Shown piece by piece: positions 18,774 to 31,564 of a stretch of 64,000 bases of DNA. The DNA comes from Salinivibrio costicola subsp. costicola ATCC 33508 = LMG 11651 (GTDB taxonomy: Bacteria > Pseudomonadota > Gammaproteobacteria > Enterobacterales > Vibrionaceae), in NCBI GenBank assembly GCA_000565345.1, contig AQOF01000015.1, positions 1-64,000 on the forward strand. Direction: 5' to 3'. How positions within the stretch are numbered: position 1 is the stretch's first letter; the number at the start of each line of letters is the position of its first letter. Both the position numbers and the translations under genes were made by a program. Below the pieces are notes generated by a model, which made no database searches, was not told the origin of the DNA, and was given only the letters and a program-made list of their open reading frames with translations.

Positions 18774-20087
18774 ATGAAAAAATTGCTCCCTCTGGCGTTA
18801 GGTTTGGCACTCGGCAGCGTAAGCAATGCAGCCTTTGCCGATGATCTCGCCCAAATTTACCAACAAGCGAAGCAAAGCGATCCCACTCTTAATCAAGCGG
18901 CCGCTGAACGTGACGCGGCGTTTTCCGCCGTGGATGCTACCCGCGGCACCTTGCTGCCTCAAATTGCACTTAACGCCAGTTACGCGATCCAACGCAATGA
19001 CAGCGACGATAAAAGTGATAACGATGTCACTTCCGCCGATATCAGCCTTAGCCAACAAGTATTTAAGCGTGATAGCTGGGTGAATCTAGATATTAGCGAA
19101 ATGCAAGCGCGTCAACTGGATGCCGCCTATGCTGCCCAGCAACAAGGGTTAATGCTGCGCGTGGCGCAAGCGTATTTTGATGTCCTACGTGCGATGGACA
19201 AGCTTGAGTTTATTCAAGCAGAAAAAGCGGCGGTGGGTCGTCAGCTTGAGCAAACCAAGCAACGTTTTGAAGTTGGCTTGTCAGCGATTACCGATGTGCA
19301 CGATGCTCAAGCGCAGTATGACGCTGTGCTCGCCGATGAGATCTTGGCAGAAAACGCCCTCACCAACAGCTATGAAGGCTTACGTGAGATCACCGGCCAA
19401 GCGCCGAGAGACTTACGCGTGCTCGATAAAGCACGTTTTAGTGCCAGCAACCCGCAACAGCAACCCGCTGCTTTGGTGAAAACCGCAGAAGAGAAAAATC
19501 TGCAACTGCTGGCCAACCGCATTGCGCGTGACACTGCCAAAGAGCAGATTAAGCTCGCCAAAACCGGTCATCTGCCTACGTTGACGTTTAGCGCCAAATA
19601 CGGGATGACGGATAGGGATAATCAGCACAATGATGCTTATTCCACTGATTACAATCAAGGCTCTGCCAGCCTTGATTTTAGCTTACCGCTCTTCACCGGT
19701 GGCAGCACCTCTGCCAATGTTGAAAAAGCACAACATGAATATGTGGCCGCCTCGCAGGGGTTAGAGTCCACTTACCGGAGCACAGTGAAAGATGTGCGTG
19801 CGTTCTATAACGACATTAATGCTTCGATTGGCGCGCTGCGTGCTTATGAACAAACGGTGATTTCAGCTCGCTCGGCATTAGAAGCGACAGAAGCCGGCTT
19901 TGAAGTGGGCACCCGTACCATTGTCGATGTGTTAGACGCGACACGCCGTTTGTATGACGCCAACCGTAATCTATCAAACGCACGTTACGATTACATTTTA
20001 AGTCATTTGCGTTTACACCAAGCGGTCGGCACCTTGACCGAGCAAGACTTACTTGATATCAACCAAGGGCTGGTGAAACAAGACTAG
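18774..20087 (+). CDS. tolC: outer membrane efflux channel TolC
   Basis: Trimeric outer-membrane exit duct for RND, MFS and ABC efflux pumps and type I secretion. The 437-residue precursor begins MKKLLPLALGLALGSVSNA with a signal peptide cleaved after AFA (DDLAQIYQQ follows). Two repeated OEP domains are visible, each with the alternating Ala/Gln-rich helices and an NRIA/SNARYDYI-type segment. I start at the ATG at 18774 behind CAGGGA. An in-frame upstream start at 18693 would bury the signal peptide. Neighbours nudF and hldE match the enterobacterial order. Confidence 0.96.
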   Translation: MKKLLPLALGLALGSVSNAAFADDLAQIYQQAKQSDPTLNQAAAERDAAFSAVDATRGTLLPQIALNASYAIQRNDSDDKSDNDVTSADISLSQQVFKRDSWVNLDISEMQARQLDAAYAAQQQGLMLRVAQAYFDVLRAMDKLEFIQAEKAAVGRQLEQTKQRFEVGLSAITDVHDAQAQYDAVLADEILAENALTNSYEGLREITGQAPRDLRVLDKARFSASNPQQQPAALVKTAEEKNLQLLANRIARDTAKEQIKLAKTGHLPTLTFSAKYGMTDRDNQHNDAYSTDYNQGSASLDFSLPLFTGGSTSANVEKAQHEYVAASQGLESTYRSTVKDVRAFYNDINASIGALRAYEQTVISARSALEATEAGFEVGTRTIVDVLDATRRLYDANRNLSNARYDYILSHLRLHQAVGTLTEQDLLDINQGLVKQD

Positions 20088-20102
20088 TCCATGCGTTGAA
20101 TA

Positions 20103-20132
20103 AAAAAGGTGCCACATCGGCACCTTTTTTTT
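20103..20132 (+). terminator. Rho-independent terminator after tolC
   Basis: An 8-bp stem AAAGGTGCC / GGCACCTTT with a 5-nt loop, followed by T8 (20125-20132). Strong intrinsic terminator. Confidence 0.92.
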
Positions 20133-20233
20133 GATCGCATTTTTTTTATCGCATTATCTTTTTATCGCATTATCCCAGCTGGCTCGTCTGGCCGTTGCGT
20201 TGATCGCTGACCTTATTTATACCGGGAACAAGG

Positions 20234-21660
<1,427 letters not shown>

Positions 21661-21857
21661 CTGGATCTCCGAATACTGTCGTTACCGAGCGATAGTAGCA
21701 TAGCCAAAAACCAAATGGGGCGCGTACAGGCGTGCGCTGCGCACAATCTCAACATCCATCGGGCAGACAAGCACAGGACAGCCCCTGCAATTTACTCTAC
21801 AATGTGGCGCATGCCTGACGGCCGGTTTCATTTTTGTTTTCACGAGTCATTGACACT

Positions 21858-22777
21858 ATGAGCGATTTTTCACCGCCAAAATTTCACATTGGATTTCTTC
21901 ACCCTCGCTATCTTCACACTTGGCTCGGAGTGGGACTCATGTACCTAGCAGCTGGCTTCCCTATCGCGTTCAGTTTTACGCGGGGCGCGGGCTTGGCCGA
22001 CTGATGCATACGCTGATGAAACGGCGTGTGAAGATCGCCGATCGTAACCTTGCACTCTGCTTCCCAGAAATGACCCGCGCTGAGCGTGCCGCGATGGTCA
22101 AAGAAAATTTTGCGAATTCGGGTCTTGCCTTGTTCGAAACTGGTATGGCGTGGTTTTGGCCCAAGTGGAGAATCAACAAGCATGTCACCATTGAAGGGTT
22201 GGACACTCTGATTGATCTGGAAAAGCAAGGTAAAGGGGTTTTGCTGATCGCCGTCCACTCACTCAATCTAGAAATCGGCGCACGTGGCCTTAGTGACCAA
22301 ACACCTGGCGTAGGGGTGTATCGTCCCAATGCCAACCCTGTGTATGACTGGTTTCAGTTCCGTGGCCGCATGAAACGTAACATTGGCGTGGATCGAAAAG
22401 ACGTCAAATCGATGCTCCGCTACCTCAAAGAAGGATATCGGATGTGGTACGCCCCCGACCATGACTATGGGCGACGCCGTTCAACCTTTGCGCCATTATT
22501 CGCCGTTGAGAAAGCCTGTACGACAACAGGGACGAGCTTACTCGCACACGCAGGTCACGCCGCCGTGGTGCCGTTTTCGATTGTGAGAGATCGACGCGGT
22601 GGTCAGTACCGGATAACCATCTATTCTCCGCTGCAAGATTTTCCCAAGGACGCCGATGCGGCTGCCGTTGTCACCAATCGCGCGGTTGAGCAGTTAATCC
22701 TACAAGCGCCGGAGCAATATATGTGGTTACACCGACGCTTTAAAACACGCCCTGAGGGCGAGCCATCGCTTTATTGA
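21858..22777 (+). CDS. lpxL: lipid A lauroyl acyltransferase, one frameshift
   Basis: Adds a secondary acyl chain to Kdo2-lipid IVA at the inner membrane. After MSDFSPPKFHIGFLHPRYLH (positions 1-20) one base is missing near 21952; restoring it gives LAAWLPYRVQFYAGRGLGRL. Corrected length is 306 residues, the same as E. coli LpxL. The family traits are KRRVKIADRNLALCFPEM, the catalytic HSLNLE (HX4E, near residue 134), YAPDHDYG, and the C-terminal HRRFKTRPEG. LpxM is possible, but the overall match is closer to LpxL. It is divergent from hldE and convergent with glnE. Confidence 0.9.
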
Positions 22778-22799
22778 GCATCGCACGCGGATCGCTGAT

Positions 22800-25683
22800 T
22801 TACGACGCCTTTTCTGTCGCTAACCATTGTTGCCAAGCTTGCATCACGGAATCGCGTTCGTCGAGGAATGCACTGGCTTCGACTTTGCCACTCTCTCCGG
22901 CCAAGTGGCTACGATGCAATGCATTGCGCATGCGGGTATACGCCGATTTGAGGCGCTCCGCTTGTGCCATCGTCATCACGCCAAGCTCGCCAGCTTGCTC
23001 AAAAATGCGTGCGTTATCGCTGTAACGAGTTAACGCAGGTTGTGTGGCACTGTTGCCGAGCACTAGGTATTGCGCTAAGAACTCGATATCCGTGATCCCA
23101 CCAGCGTCTTGTTTGATGGAGAAGGTATCGTTTTGCCCTGTCGCTTTATGCTGCCGCATTTTTTCACGCATACCACTGACTTGCTCGCGCAATATGCCTG
23201 ATCGCGCGAGGCCGATAAAATGCGATGCCGCACCTGTGCAAAGCCAGACTCAAGGTCGGGATCGCCGTCGATCATCCGCGCGCGAACTAACGCTTGGTGC
23301 TCCCACGTCCAGGCTTCGTTTTGTTGATAATCCGCGTAGGCCTCTAGCGTGCTCACCAGCATCCCTGAGGTACCTGATGGGCGAAGGCGCGTGTCGATTT
23401 CATACAAAATCCCAGACGGAGTGCGGGTGGAGAAAAGATGCACAATGCGCTGCGCCAAACGCAGATAAAATTGCCGGCCATCAATCACTTTTCGCCCATC
23501 AGTCTCAACATCCGCCGGGCAGTCATGGAGAAAAACCACGTCGAGATCGGAATTGTAACCCAGCTCCCAGCCCCCTAACTTGCCGTAACCAATCACCGCA
23601 AAGCCACGTCCCTCTCGCTCGCCTAAGTGTGTCGGTTGGCCATATTTTTCCACCATCTGGTGCCAGGCCTGATTGACCACCGCCTCTACAATCGCCTCGG
23701 CCAAGTAAGTCAAATGATCACTGACCCGCATCACCGGTAAGACACCGGCAATATCAGCGGCGGCAATTTTTAATAGTTGCACTTGCTTGAACTGACGTAC
23801 GGCCTCCATCTGCTGCTCCATGTCCTCAACCGGGATCCGTGCCAGATAATCGCGCAATTCGCTGCGATACGCATCAGGCGCAAGAGGTTGATACAAGTGG
23901 GTCAGATCCAACAGCTCGTCGAGCAATAAGGGATAGCGTGCCAGCTTTTCCGCTACCATGGGACTGGCGGTACAAAGCCGAAGGACTTGATCAATCGCCC
24001 CCGGATGTTCATCTAATAACTCTAAATACGTTGTCCGAGTGGCAATATTTAATAATAAATGGGTAATGTGCGGCAGAACCTGTTGAGGCTCAGGCAAGGT
24101 TAATAATTTACTTAACAACACCGGCATCAGACGATTGATCACCTCACGGCCACGTGGGCCAACGGTCCGTTTCGCAAGCTCTTGCTTAAACGTTAATAAT
24201 TGCTCAGCAATATTGGCCTCCGGCACATCCAACCCTGTGAGGATCAATTTAGCGTTGTCGACATCGCGCGCCATCGCCCATAGATCGTGATACTCACTAT
24301 CAACATCCATGTCGTTATCTTGTTCATCTTCGCCAATTAAGCCAGAGAAAACCTGATTGACCGCCTGCATGTGCCGCGCGATCTCCGCGTGTAAACTCGC
24401 CCAATCTTTGCTCCCCATGGCGAAGGAGAGACGATCCCGATCAAGCGCGTTATCGGGCAAGGTCTGCGTTTGTTTGTCATCAATGGCCTGCAATAAGTTC
24501 TCGACCCGACGCAAATAGCAGTAGGCCGCTTTTAACTGACTGACTTCAGCGGCTGGCAGTAACGCCAGTTCTTCTATCGCATCCAAAGTTTCCAGTAAGC
24601 CACGTTGACGCAAGCTGGGCTCGCGCCCCCCGCGAATTAATTGGAAAGATTGTGCAATAAATTCAATTTCTCGAATGCCACCCGCACCCAGTTTAATATT
24701 GTCCGTCAGTCCACGCCGACGTACTTCTCGTTGAATTAACTGCTTCATCCGCCTTAAAGCTTGTATCGCGCTAAAATCGATATAGCGTCGAAAGACAAAA
24801 GGACGCAGCATTTGTCTAAGCGTTTGATAACAGTCGTATTGCTCTTTGCCCATCACCCGTGCTTTAACCATGGCGTAACGCTCCCAATCACGCCCTTGTT
24901 CTTGGTAGTAATCTTCCAAGGCAGAAAAGCTCATCACCAAAGGCCCACTGTCGCCAAATGGGCGCAATCGCATATCAACGCGATAGCAAAAACCATCGAC
25001 GGTAGGCTGATCGAGCGCTTTTATCAGCCTTTGACCCAGTCGCGTAAAGAATTGGGCATTGGCGATACTGCGCCTTGCTCCCTGAGTATCTCCATTTTCG
25101 GGATAGGTAAAAATCAAATCGATATCGGAAGAAAAATTGAGCTCACCGCCTCCCAATTTCCCCATCCCGAGGATCAACATAGGCTGAGGGTCGCCATCTG
25201 GCTCATTGGCGTGCCCCAATCATGGCAACAACGCTGATATAACCAGTGATAAGCACTGAGGATCTGCGCCTCAGCCAAGGCCGATAAATGCTGTAAACTC
25301 GCCTCCACAGGCCACTGCTGATGAATATCGCGCCAAGCAATCCACACAAGTTCACGTTGCCGACACAGACGTAATTGACGATGGAATTCATGCTCATCAT
25401 TCACCGTCTCAAGCGCTGCCGTCAGTTCTGGCTGATAGCAGGCCTCGCGTGATACATCGCGGTGATGTTGATGAAGCCATTGCAACAATCCGTCAGTGTG
25501 CGTGAGCGCAGAGGCAATAAAATCGCTGCATACCAATGCCTTTTCCAGCTGGTCGCGGGCGGGTCCTTGCCATTGGTCAAGTGCTTGGGGGGCGAATTCA
25601 GCCAATTGTGTCCAATGTTGATTCAGGTTGGCGGAAAGGGGGTCAGACAGCACCATGGGCATTCCTTTTGATAATTCCTTCAT
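22800..25683 (-). CDS. glnE: bifunctional glutamine synthetase adenylyltransferase / adenylyl-removing enzyme, two frameshifts
   Basis: Adds AMP to, or removes it from, glutamine synthetase under control of PII. Two nucleotidyltransferase domains are visible: the first with [20 protein letters not shown] (removing domain), the second with [20 protein letters not shown] (transferase domain). Both keep the metal-binding Asp pair. The frame is broken near 25203 (one base missing; restores [14 protein letters not shown]) and near 23191 (one T missing; restores [15 protein letters not shown]). Corrected length is about 961 residues, against 946 in E. coli. The start is the ATG at 25683 (MKELSKG). 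It lies upstream of ygiF's relatives as in enterobacteria, but here a chemoreceptor gene is inserted between them. Confidence 0.94.
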
Positions 25684-25692
25684 TTGACACTA

Positions 25693-25725
25693 ACAAAAAC
25701 GGCTCACTAATGCAGTGAGCCGTTA
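25693..25725 (-). terminator. Rho-independent terminator after the chemoreceptor gene
   Basis: An 11-bp perfect stem AACGGCTCACT / AGTGAGCCGTT (25698-25708, 25714-25724), loop AATGC. Read on the minus strand it ends in TTTTTG, and it stops transcription between the chemoreceptor gene and glnE. Confidence 0.88.
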
Positions 25726-25753
25726 TCTTTATCGGGACGTGAAGGGACAACGA

Positions 25754-27353
25754 TTACACTTTAAAGGCATCGATCTTATCTTTCAGTGACTGAGCGCTTT
25801 GCTCGACCATTTCAGCCGTTTCATGCAGCTCGCTCGCCACCGTCACTGAGGCCTGAACCAAGTCTTTAACATTGGTGAGGTTTTGATTCATTTCACCGGC
25901 CACCGAGGCTTGTTGCTCTGCCGACGAGGCAATTTGGAAGTTCATATCATTCAGTGATTGGATTTGAGTAACAATTTGCTCTAACTCGCCACCCGCCTGA
26001 CTCACCGAGTCTACCCCGGCACTCGCCTCCGTCACACTGCGATCCATCAGTCCCACCGCTTTTTGTGCACTTTGCTGCAGTTGGGTGATCATATCTTGAA
26101 TTTCAACCGTCGCTTCTTGGGTATGTTGTGCCAGCTTACGCACTTCATCCGCCACAACCGCAAAGCCGCGTCCTGTATCCCCCGCCCGGGCAGCTTCAAT
26201 CGCGGCGTTAAGCGCAATAAATTGGTTTGCTCTGAGATGCCTTGAATGGTCACCACCACAGTACCAATTTTCTCCACTTGCGCGTCGACCTGACCGACGA
26301 CTCGTGATGACTCACTAATGTCATTTGACAGCGCATTGATGGTATTAATGGTGGTGCTAACATGCGCTTGGCCACTGCTGGCTTGCTGACTGGAGCTTTC
26401 GGTCGCTTTAGCTGCTTCTCGGGTATGCTCTGCGACCGTTTGCACGGTGGCGCTCATTTCACTCATGGCTGTCGCCAGTTGATCCATTTCATCGAACTGC
26501 TCTTTCGACGATTCTTTGGTTTCCGACATGCTAATGGTCATGATCTCGGCCAGAGACGACAGATCGTCTGACGCTTGTCGCTGCGCTTGAATCACGTCGA
26601 CCAATTGCCGACGAGACGTTTCCAGCTCGCGCGCAAGATCGCCAAACTCGTCTTGGCTATTCATTTCAATCGGCTCACTCAAATCGCGATTCGCCAACGC
26701 ACGAATCCTGTCGGTTAGGTAGTTGATTTGGCGCAGCATGATGTTAGATCCACCCAGCAAGATCACCATAAAAGACACGATCATTACCGCAGTCTGCCAC
26801 GCCACTTTGATGATATAATCTTGGTAATACGCTTGCGCTTCAGATGTGGGCTGCGAGGCCACTAACCACCAGTCGCTGTTGCCTACAGGCACGGCATACC
26901 CATGTCGTCCGCCATCATAGACGGTGTAACTGAACGGCTGTGACTGATTGATAAAAAGCTCAGTAATATCAGCACCAGAGGTGTCATCCGGCACACGCAA
27001 TTGATCAAATTGTTGCATGGAGGGGGGCGCCCAAATCTGACGCGTCTCGCCATTGACTAAAAATAAATACGCGCCTTCACTGAACTCATTGTTCATGGTG
27101 TCGACCGTCTCTCGCATCAGACGCTCTCCGTCCGGTTGCTCGATTAATGTGCCAGTCATTGCGGCACTGGAACGGGCAAGTTCTTGGGTCTGGCTCAAGG
27201 TGAAATCAATGACGGATTGGCGAAATGTATTGGCGTCCCACATCTGCTTACCGACCAAAATAATGGTACTAAAGACCATAAGAATCACGAGTTTTGGATC
27301 AAGCGCAGATTGGTAACGGGTTTTTCCCACGCATAGAAGGTATGTTTAGCCAT
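25754..27353 (-). CDS. methyl-accepting chemotaxis protein, one or two frameshifts
   Basis: A transmembrane chemoreceptor feeding CheA/CheW. Order: N-terminal membrane helix ([18 protein letters not shown]), a periplasmic Cache-like sensor domain, a second helix ([15 protein letters not shown]), a HAMP domain, then the cytoplasmic signalling coiled coil. The signalling tip is broken near 26215, where one base is missing; restoring it gives [36 protein letters not shown] second loss near 27330 may separate an ATG at 27353 (MAKHTFYA, behind AGGA) from the main frame; otherwise translation starts at GTG 27330. Corrected length is about 533 residues. Ligand unknown. It interrupts the usual glnE-ygiF adjacency. 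Confidence 0.88.
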
Positions 27354-27668
27354 AATCCTGAAAGCTCCATGACCGCTATCAAGCCAACTGAGTGACCCAA
27401 ACAAACGGGCGATATTGATACTAGGTGATGTTATATCGACAAACACCACGCAGGCTGAATCCTTGTTTACCGTATTTGTGAAATTTAACCACAAACATTG
27501 CCCATAATGATAACTTAGTCAAATTATCATGTGACGCGTAAACCGTTTATAACGCAAAAGCCATCAACATAGATTGATCTTGACTGGTTTTTTACCGAGT
27601 CAACGTCGAGACCAAAAGCGCCATGGCGATGCATACAGACACATCTTATTTGCATAATCGATTCGGCT
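27354..27668. other. intergenic region between ygiF and the chemoreceptor gene
   Basis: About 315 bases with no credible gene. It contains the chemoreceptor promoter (minus strand), which I cannot place precisely. Nothing else stands out. Confidence 0.5.
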
Positions 27669-27696
27669 AAAAAAAGCAGCCATCTGGCTGCTTCTA
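27669..27696 (-). terminator. Rho-independent terminator after ygiF
   Basis: Stem AAGCAGCCA / TGGCTGCTT (27675-27683, 27686-27694) with a 2-nt gap. On the minus strand it is followed by a T-run (A-run at 27669-27675 on plus). Confidence 0.85.
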
Positions 27697-27724
27697 ATTA
27701 TTCTCTTACACTTTTTAGCGTCGC

Positions 27725-29248
27725 TTATTCTTGCCAGTAAGGCGTGAGGCGTAAGCCTGTTTGGCGGCTTTGCGTCATCGCATGAAAAAGTGATTCTTCT
27801 TTTCTCGCTAACCACTTTTCCGCTTGTTGCTTATCGTCGTCATCGTCAATCGCTGCAACTAAATCGCGTACTGGCTCAAGTAGCCGAAGTTCCTCTATAC
27901 CTTGCAGTAAATCCAGCCAAGGCAGTCGAAACGCTTTACGGCGACTTTTATCAAAGAGTGACGCCAAGCAGGTCCCTAACACCAAGTTGCGTTGCAGACG
28001 TGGATACTGATCAAAATACTCATGCCTTGTCAGTGTCTTACTCTCGTCAAAGGCATCAAGGAGCTCATGCCAAGATTCAGGTAATGCCTTATCGGCCAGG
28101 GTTTGAATCGGTTGCGCTAATTTATCCGCTGCTTTTTCATCTAAAAACGGCTGCCAACCTTTAGAGAGAATCCAACGACTTAAATCAAGCAACAGATTGC
28201 AGTAGCGAGAGGTATGAAGTAACGCCACGATATCCTCGCGCTCCGGCAACTGAGTTTGCTCAGCTTTCAGCGTTTTGACCATCATTTTTCGGGCATTGAG
28301 TTTGCGCAGGTATTGGCCTTATCTTCACACAAGCGTGCATTCGCCCACGCATCATCCAGCCAAGCGAGTTCGCCACCAAACCATTGCAACTCTTGACGCA
28401 ATAATGTGCTCGCTCGTCTCGGCAACACGCTGCCGAATAGAACGAAGGCTTGGCGGATCAGTAATACCGCGTAGCGAATTTCCTGCAGCGCATCAAGCGA
28501 CTCTCGCTCTATGTAGATTTGTTCGTGGTAATGCCAGTGGCTGAGCGCGTGCTCAAGAATTCGAATGAGCGCTTTCTCTTGCGTATCGTCGGCGCTCAGT
28601 TTGATCGATAGACAGCGCTTTGACCGGGTCGCCTTGATAGCCAGTGGCTAAGCGGTAGCCTCGCGCGGCTTTACTCAAATTTCCCAGTCGCAGTCCTCCC
28701 TCATCGGCAAGGTTGCGCGCCAATGAAAATAAGGCATCGGTTTGACCCGAAATAAGCTCTAACTCGACCTCAGAAATCACATCTTTATCACCGGCTTCGG
28801 TTGAGACTTCACCCTGATCGCTGGCTAACTCTATTTGACTACCGTCGTCAGTGGCTAAGAGCCACTGTTGGCGGACAAAGTCGGTGGAAAAGAGCGGCTG
28901 AATCGACTGACTCAGTGCATCAATATTGACACTATCAGGCCATGCATCGACCGGGATCAAAGAAAGGTCGGGCTCAGGTCCATTAAGCTCAGCGTTGTAT
29001 TCTGGGCGCTGATGCAGCCCAGCGACCACCCGGCCAGCGGTTTTGAGCGTTTGAATATAAACACCATCAAAACAACGCACACGCAAACCGATATCGTGTT
29101 CGCGTAGGGTAAAATCTGGCGTATCGAAGTAGATGTTGCCCAGCTCACGCTGGCTTTGCTGTAGCTGCTTTACACTGACAATCTTATCGCGGATGCGATG
29201 AGGAAAGTCAGAAGAGACAAAAAATTTGAGCTCTATCTCAGTGTCCAT
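27725..29248 (-). CDS. ygiF: inorganic triphosphatase YgiF (CYTH + CHAD), two frameshifts
   Basis: The N-terminal CYTH domain shows the EIELKF signature right after the start (MDTEIELKFFV) and the acidic/basic strands of a triphosphate tunnel (GLRVRCFDG, KTAGRV..LHQRPEYN). E. coli YgiF hydrolyses inorganic triphosphate. The C-terminal half is a CHAD helical domain with conserved His/Arg, a type that binds polyphosphate. Three open segments must be joined. There is an extra base somewhere in 28560-28615, giving LSADDTQEKALIRILEHAL. A missing base near 28313 gives KANxYLRKLNARKMMVKTL. Length is about 507 residues. The start is the ATG at 29248. A DUF47/Pit phosphate uptake pair is divergent from it. 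Confidence 0.88.
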
Positions 29249-29472
29249 ACGGGTACCTATAGCCAATTGCCTGACAAGGATATGAACAATTGATCTTGTC
29301 GGCAAGGACTATAACCACCAGTCTTGATCAAAGGCACTGCGGCATAGATCACAAAAGCTGTTTCTTTAGCCAATGTTCTGCGCTACCATTCGCCGCTCCG
29401 ATATACCATCGTTGAACGTTTAGCCTCCACTCTTTGCCCTTTGGGCGTGAGGCAACCAGGTAGATTACGGCT

Positions 29473-30153
29473 ATGCCAGTCAATACAATTGTTGGGCTAT
29501 TCGCAAAAAGCCCTATAAAACCTCTGCAACGCCACGTCAATCGTGTCAATGATTGCTGTGAGCTACTGATCCCGTTTTTCCATGCTTGCGAACAGCAAGA
29601 TTGGGAAAAGGCGAATCAACTCCGTCACCAAATCTCTGAGATAGAGAAAGATGCTGACACCCTGAAGCGCAATATCCGACTCAAGTTGCCCCGCGGTTTG
29701 TTTATGCCCGTTGATCGGACGGACATGCTCGAGTTACTGACTCAGCAAGACAAATTGGCAAACTTGTCCAAAGATATTGCCGGCCGAGTGATCGGCCGCC
29801 AGCTTCGTATGCCCCCAGCAATGAATACCGCTTTCATTGCTTATGTACAACGGTGCCTAGATGCAGCCGCTCAAGCACGTCGGGTGATTAATGAGCTCGA
29901 AGAACTGCTTGAGACTGGATTTAAAGGACGCGAAGTCACCTTAGTGGCCGAAATGATTCATCAGTTGGATGTGATTGAAGATGATACTGACTCAATGCAA
30001 ATCCAGCTTCGCCAGGCATTGATGGCGGTGGAACAGGAATACAATCCTGTCGACGTCATGTTCTTGTACAAAATCCTCGAGTGGGTCGGCGAAATTGCTG
30101 ATCAAGCGCAACGTGTCGGTGCGCGCTTAGAGGTCATGCTTTCCCGTTCCTAA
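29473..30153 (+). CDS. DUF47/TIGR00153 family phosphate-transport accessory protein
   Basis: A 226-residue, almost all-helical cytoplasmic protein resembling PhoU-like DUF47 proteins (SPIKPLQRHVNRVNDCCELLIPFF at the N-terminus, KRNIRLKLPRGLFMPVDRTDMLELL in the middle). It is nearly always encoded directly upstream of a Pit-type phosphate transporter and is thought to regulate it. Here pitA follows after 28 bases, which supports that role. Confidence 0.9.
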   Translation: MPVNTIVGLFAKSPIKPLQRHVNRVNDCCELLIPFFHACEQQDWEKANQLRHQISEIEKDADTLKRNIRLKLPRGLFMPVDRTDMLELLTQQDKLANLSKDIAGRVIGRQLRMPPAMNTAFIAYVQRCLDAAAQARRVINELEELLETGFKGREVTLVAEMIHQLDVIEDDTDSMQIQLRQALMAVEQEYNPVDVMFLYKILEWVGEIADQAQRVGARLEVMLSRS

Positions 30154-30181
30154 CCGAGTGATGTAACAACAAGGTATTACA

Positions 30182-31437
30182 ATGGAAATCCTGATGAATC
30201 ACGGGACCATTCTTATTATGGTCGCCGCGGCTTTTGGTTTTTTAATGGCAATTGGTATTGGTGCCAATGATGTCGCCAACGCAATGGGCACGTCTGTGGG
30301 CTCTAAAGCGCTAACCATCAAGCAAGCCATTATTGTTGCCATGATTTTTGAATTTGCCGGCGCTTATTTAGCTGGCGGTGAAGTCACAGATACCATTAGA
30401 AAAGGTGTTATCGATACCAGTCTCTATGCCGATCAACCGTTAGAATTGGTCTTTGGCATGATGTCCGCTCTGCTCGCGGCGGGTACTTGGCTGCTCCTTG
30501 CCTCCTATATGGCTGGCCAGTCTCCACCACCCATTCGATAATCGGCGCGATCATTGGCTTTGCTTGCCTATCGGTTGGCTCTGAGGCCGTCGATTGGCAT
30601 ACCGTCCAAGGCATCGTTGGCAGTTGGGTGATCACCCCCTTTATCTCCGGTCTTTTTGCCTACTTTATTTTTCTTAGCGCCCAGCGCCTCATTTTTGACA
30701 CTGACCGCCCCATACTCAATGCAAAACGTTTTGTCCCCATTTATATGTTCCTCACCGCGTTTATTATTGCGATGGTGACCATTAAAAAAGGGCTCAAGCA
30801 TGTTGGCTTGCATTTGACCACGTTAGAGTCAGTCAGTGCGTCAATTGTCTTGTCTGCACTGGTGATGTTTTTTGGCGTGTATTATATCTCTCGAAAATAT
30901 CGCGGCGATGAGAGCCAAGGCTTTCAAGGCGTTGAGCGGATATTCAGCTTACTCATGGTCGTCACGGCGTGTGCCATGGCCTTCGCGCATGGCTCAAACG
31001 ACGTTGCCAATGCCATTGGTCCCCTTTCAGCGATTGTCGCAACCGTGTAAAACCTCGGTACTGTGGCAGAAAAAGCACACATTGCTTGGTGGATTCTTCC
31101 GATGGGCGGTGCCGGCATTGTCATCGGCCTTGCGACCTTGGGGCATCGTGTCATGGCGACCGTTGGCTCAGGAATAACAGAACTCACACCAAGCCGCGGA
31201 TTTGCCGCGCAATTAGCCACCGCGAGCACAGTCGTTTTAGCCTCGGGGACAGGCTTACCGATTTCGACCACGCAAACACTAGTCGGTGGCGTTCTCGGCG
31301 TTGGATTTGCCAGAGGCATTGCCGCACTCAACCTCGGCGTGGTGCGCAATATTGTTGCTTCGTGGCTCATCACGCTTCCAGCAGGCGCTTTATTAGCTGT
31401 GATCTTTTACCAAGTAATGATCACCTTCTTTGCCTAA
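30182..31437 (+). CDS. pitA: low-affinity inorganic phosphate transporter, Pit family, one frameshift and one in-frame stop
   Basis: A polytopic inner-membrane carrier that takes up metal-phosphate with protons. Pit signatures occur in both inverted halves: GANDVANAMGTSVGS near residue 20 and HGSNDVANAIGPLSA near 270. The GWPVSTTHSIIGAIIG motif is split by a missing base near 30512 (ATG.GCTGG). A second defect is a TAA at 31048-31050 after SAIVATV, where a Glu or Gln codon is expected before NLGTVAEKAHIAWW; the rest continues in frame to 31437. Corrected length is about 418 residues, typical of the short Pit form. It forms a pair with the DUF47 gene. Confidence 0.9.
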
Positions 31438-31564
31438 CAGTCGGCAGCGATGTCAAATCACGGTTAAAAAAAGGGGGCGATGGCTCCCCTTTCTTTTTAG
31501 CCTATGGCACTATGCCTAGCAAAGCCGATGTGTCCCACACTGAATAATGCAAAGGACCCCAGAC

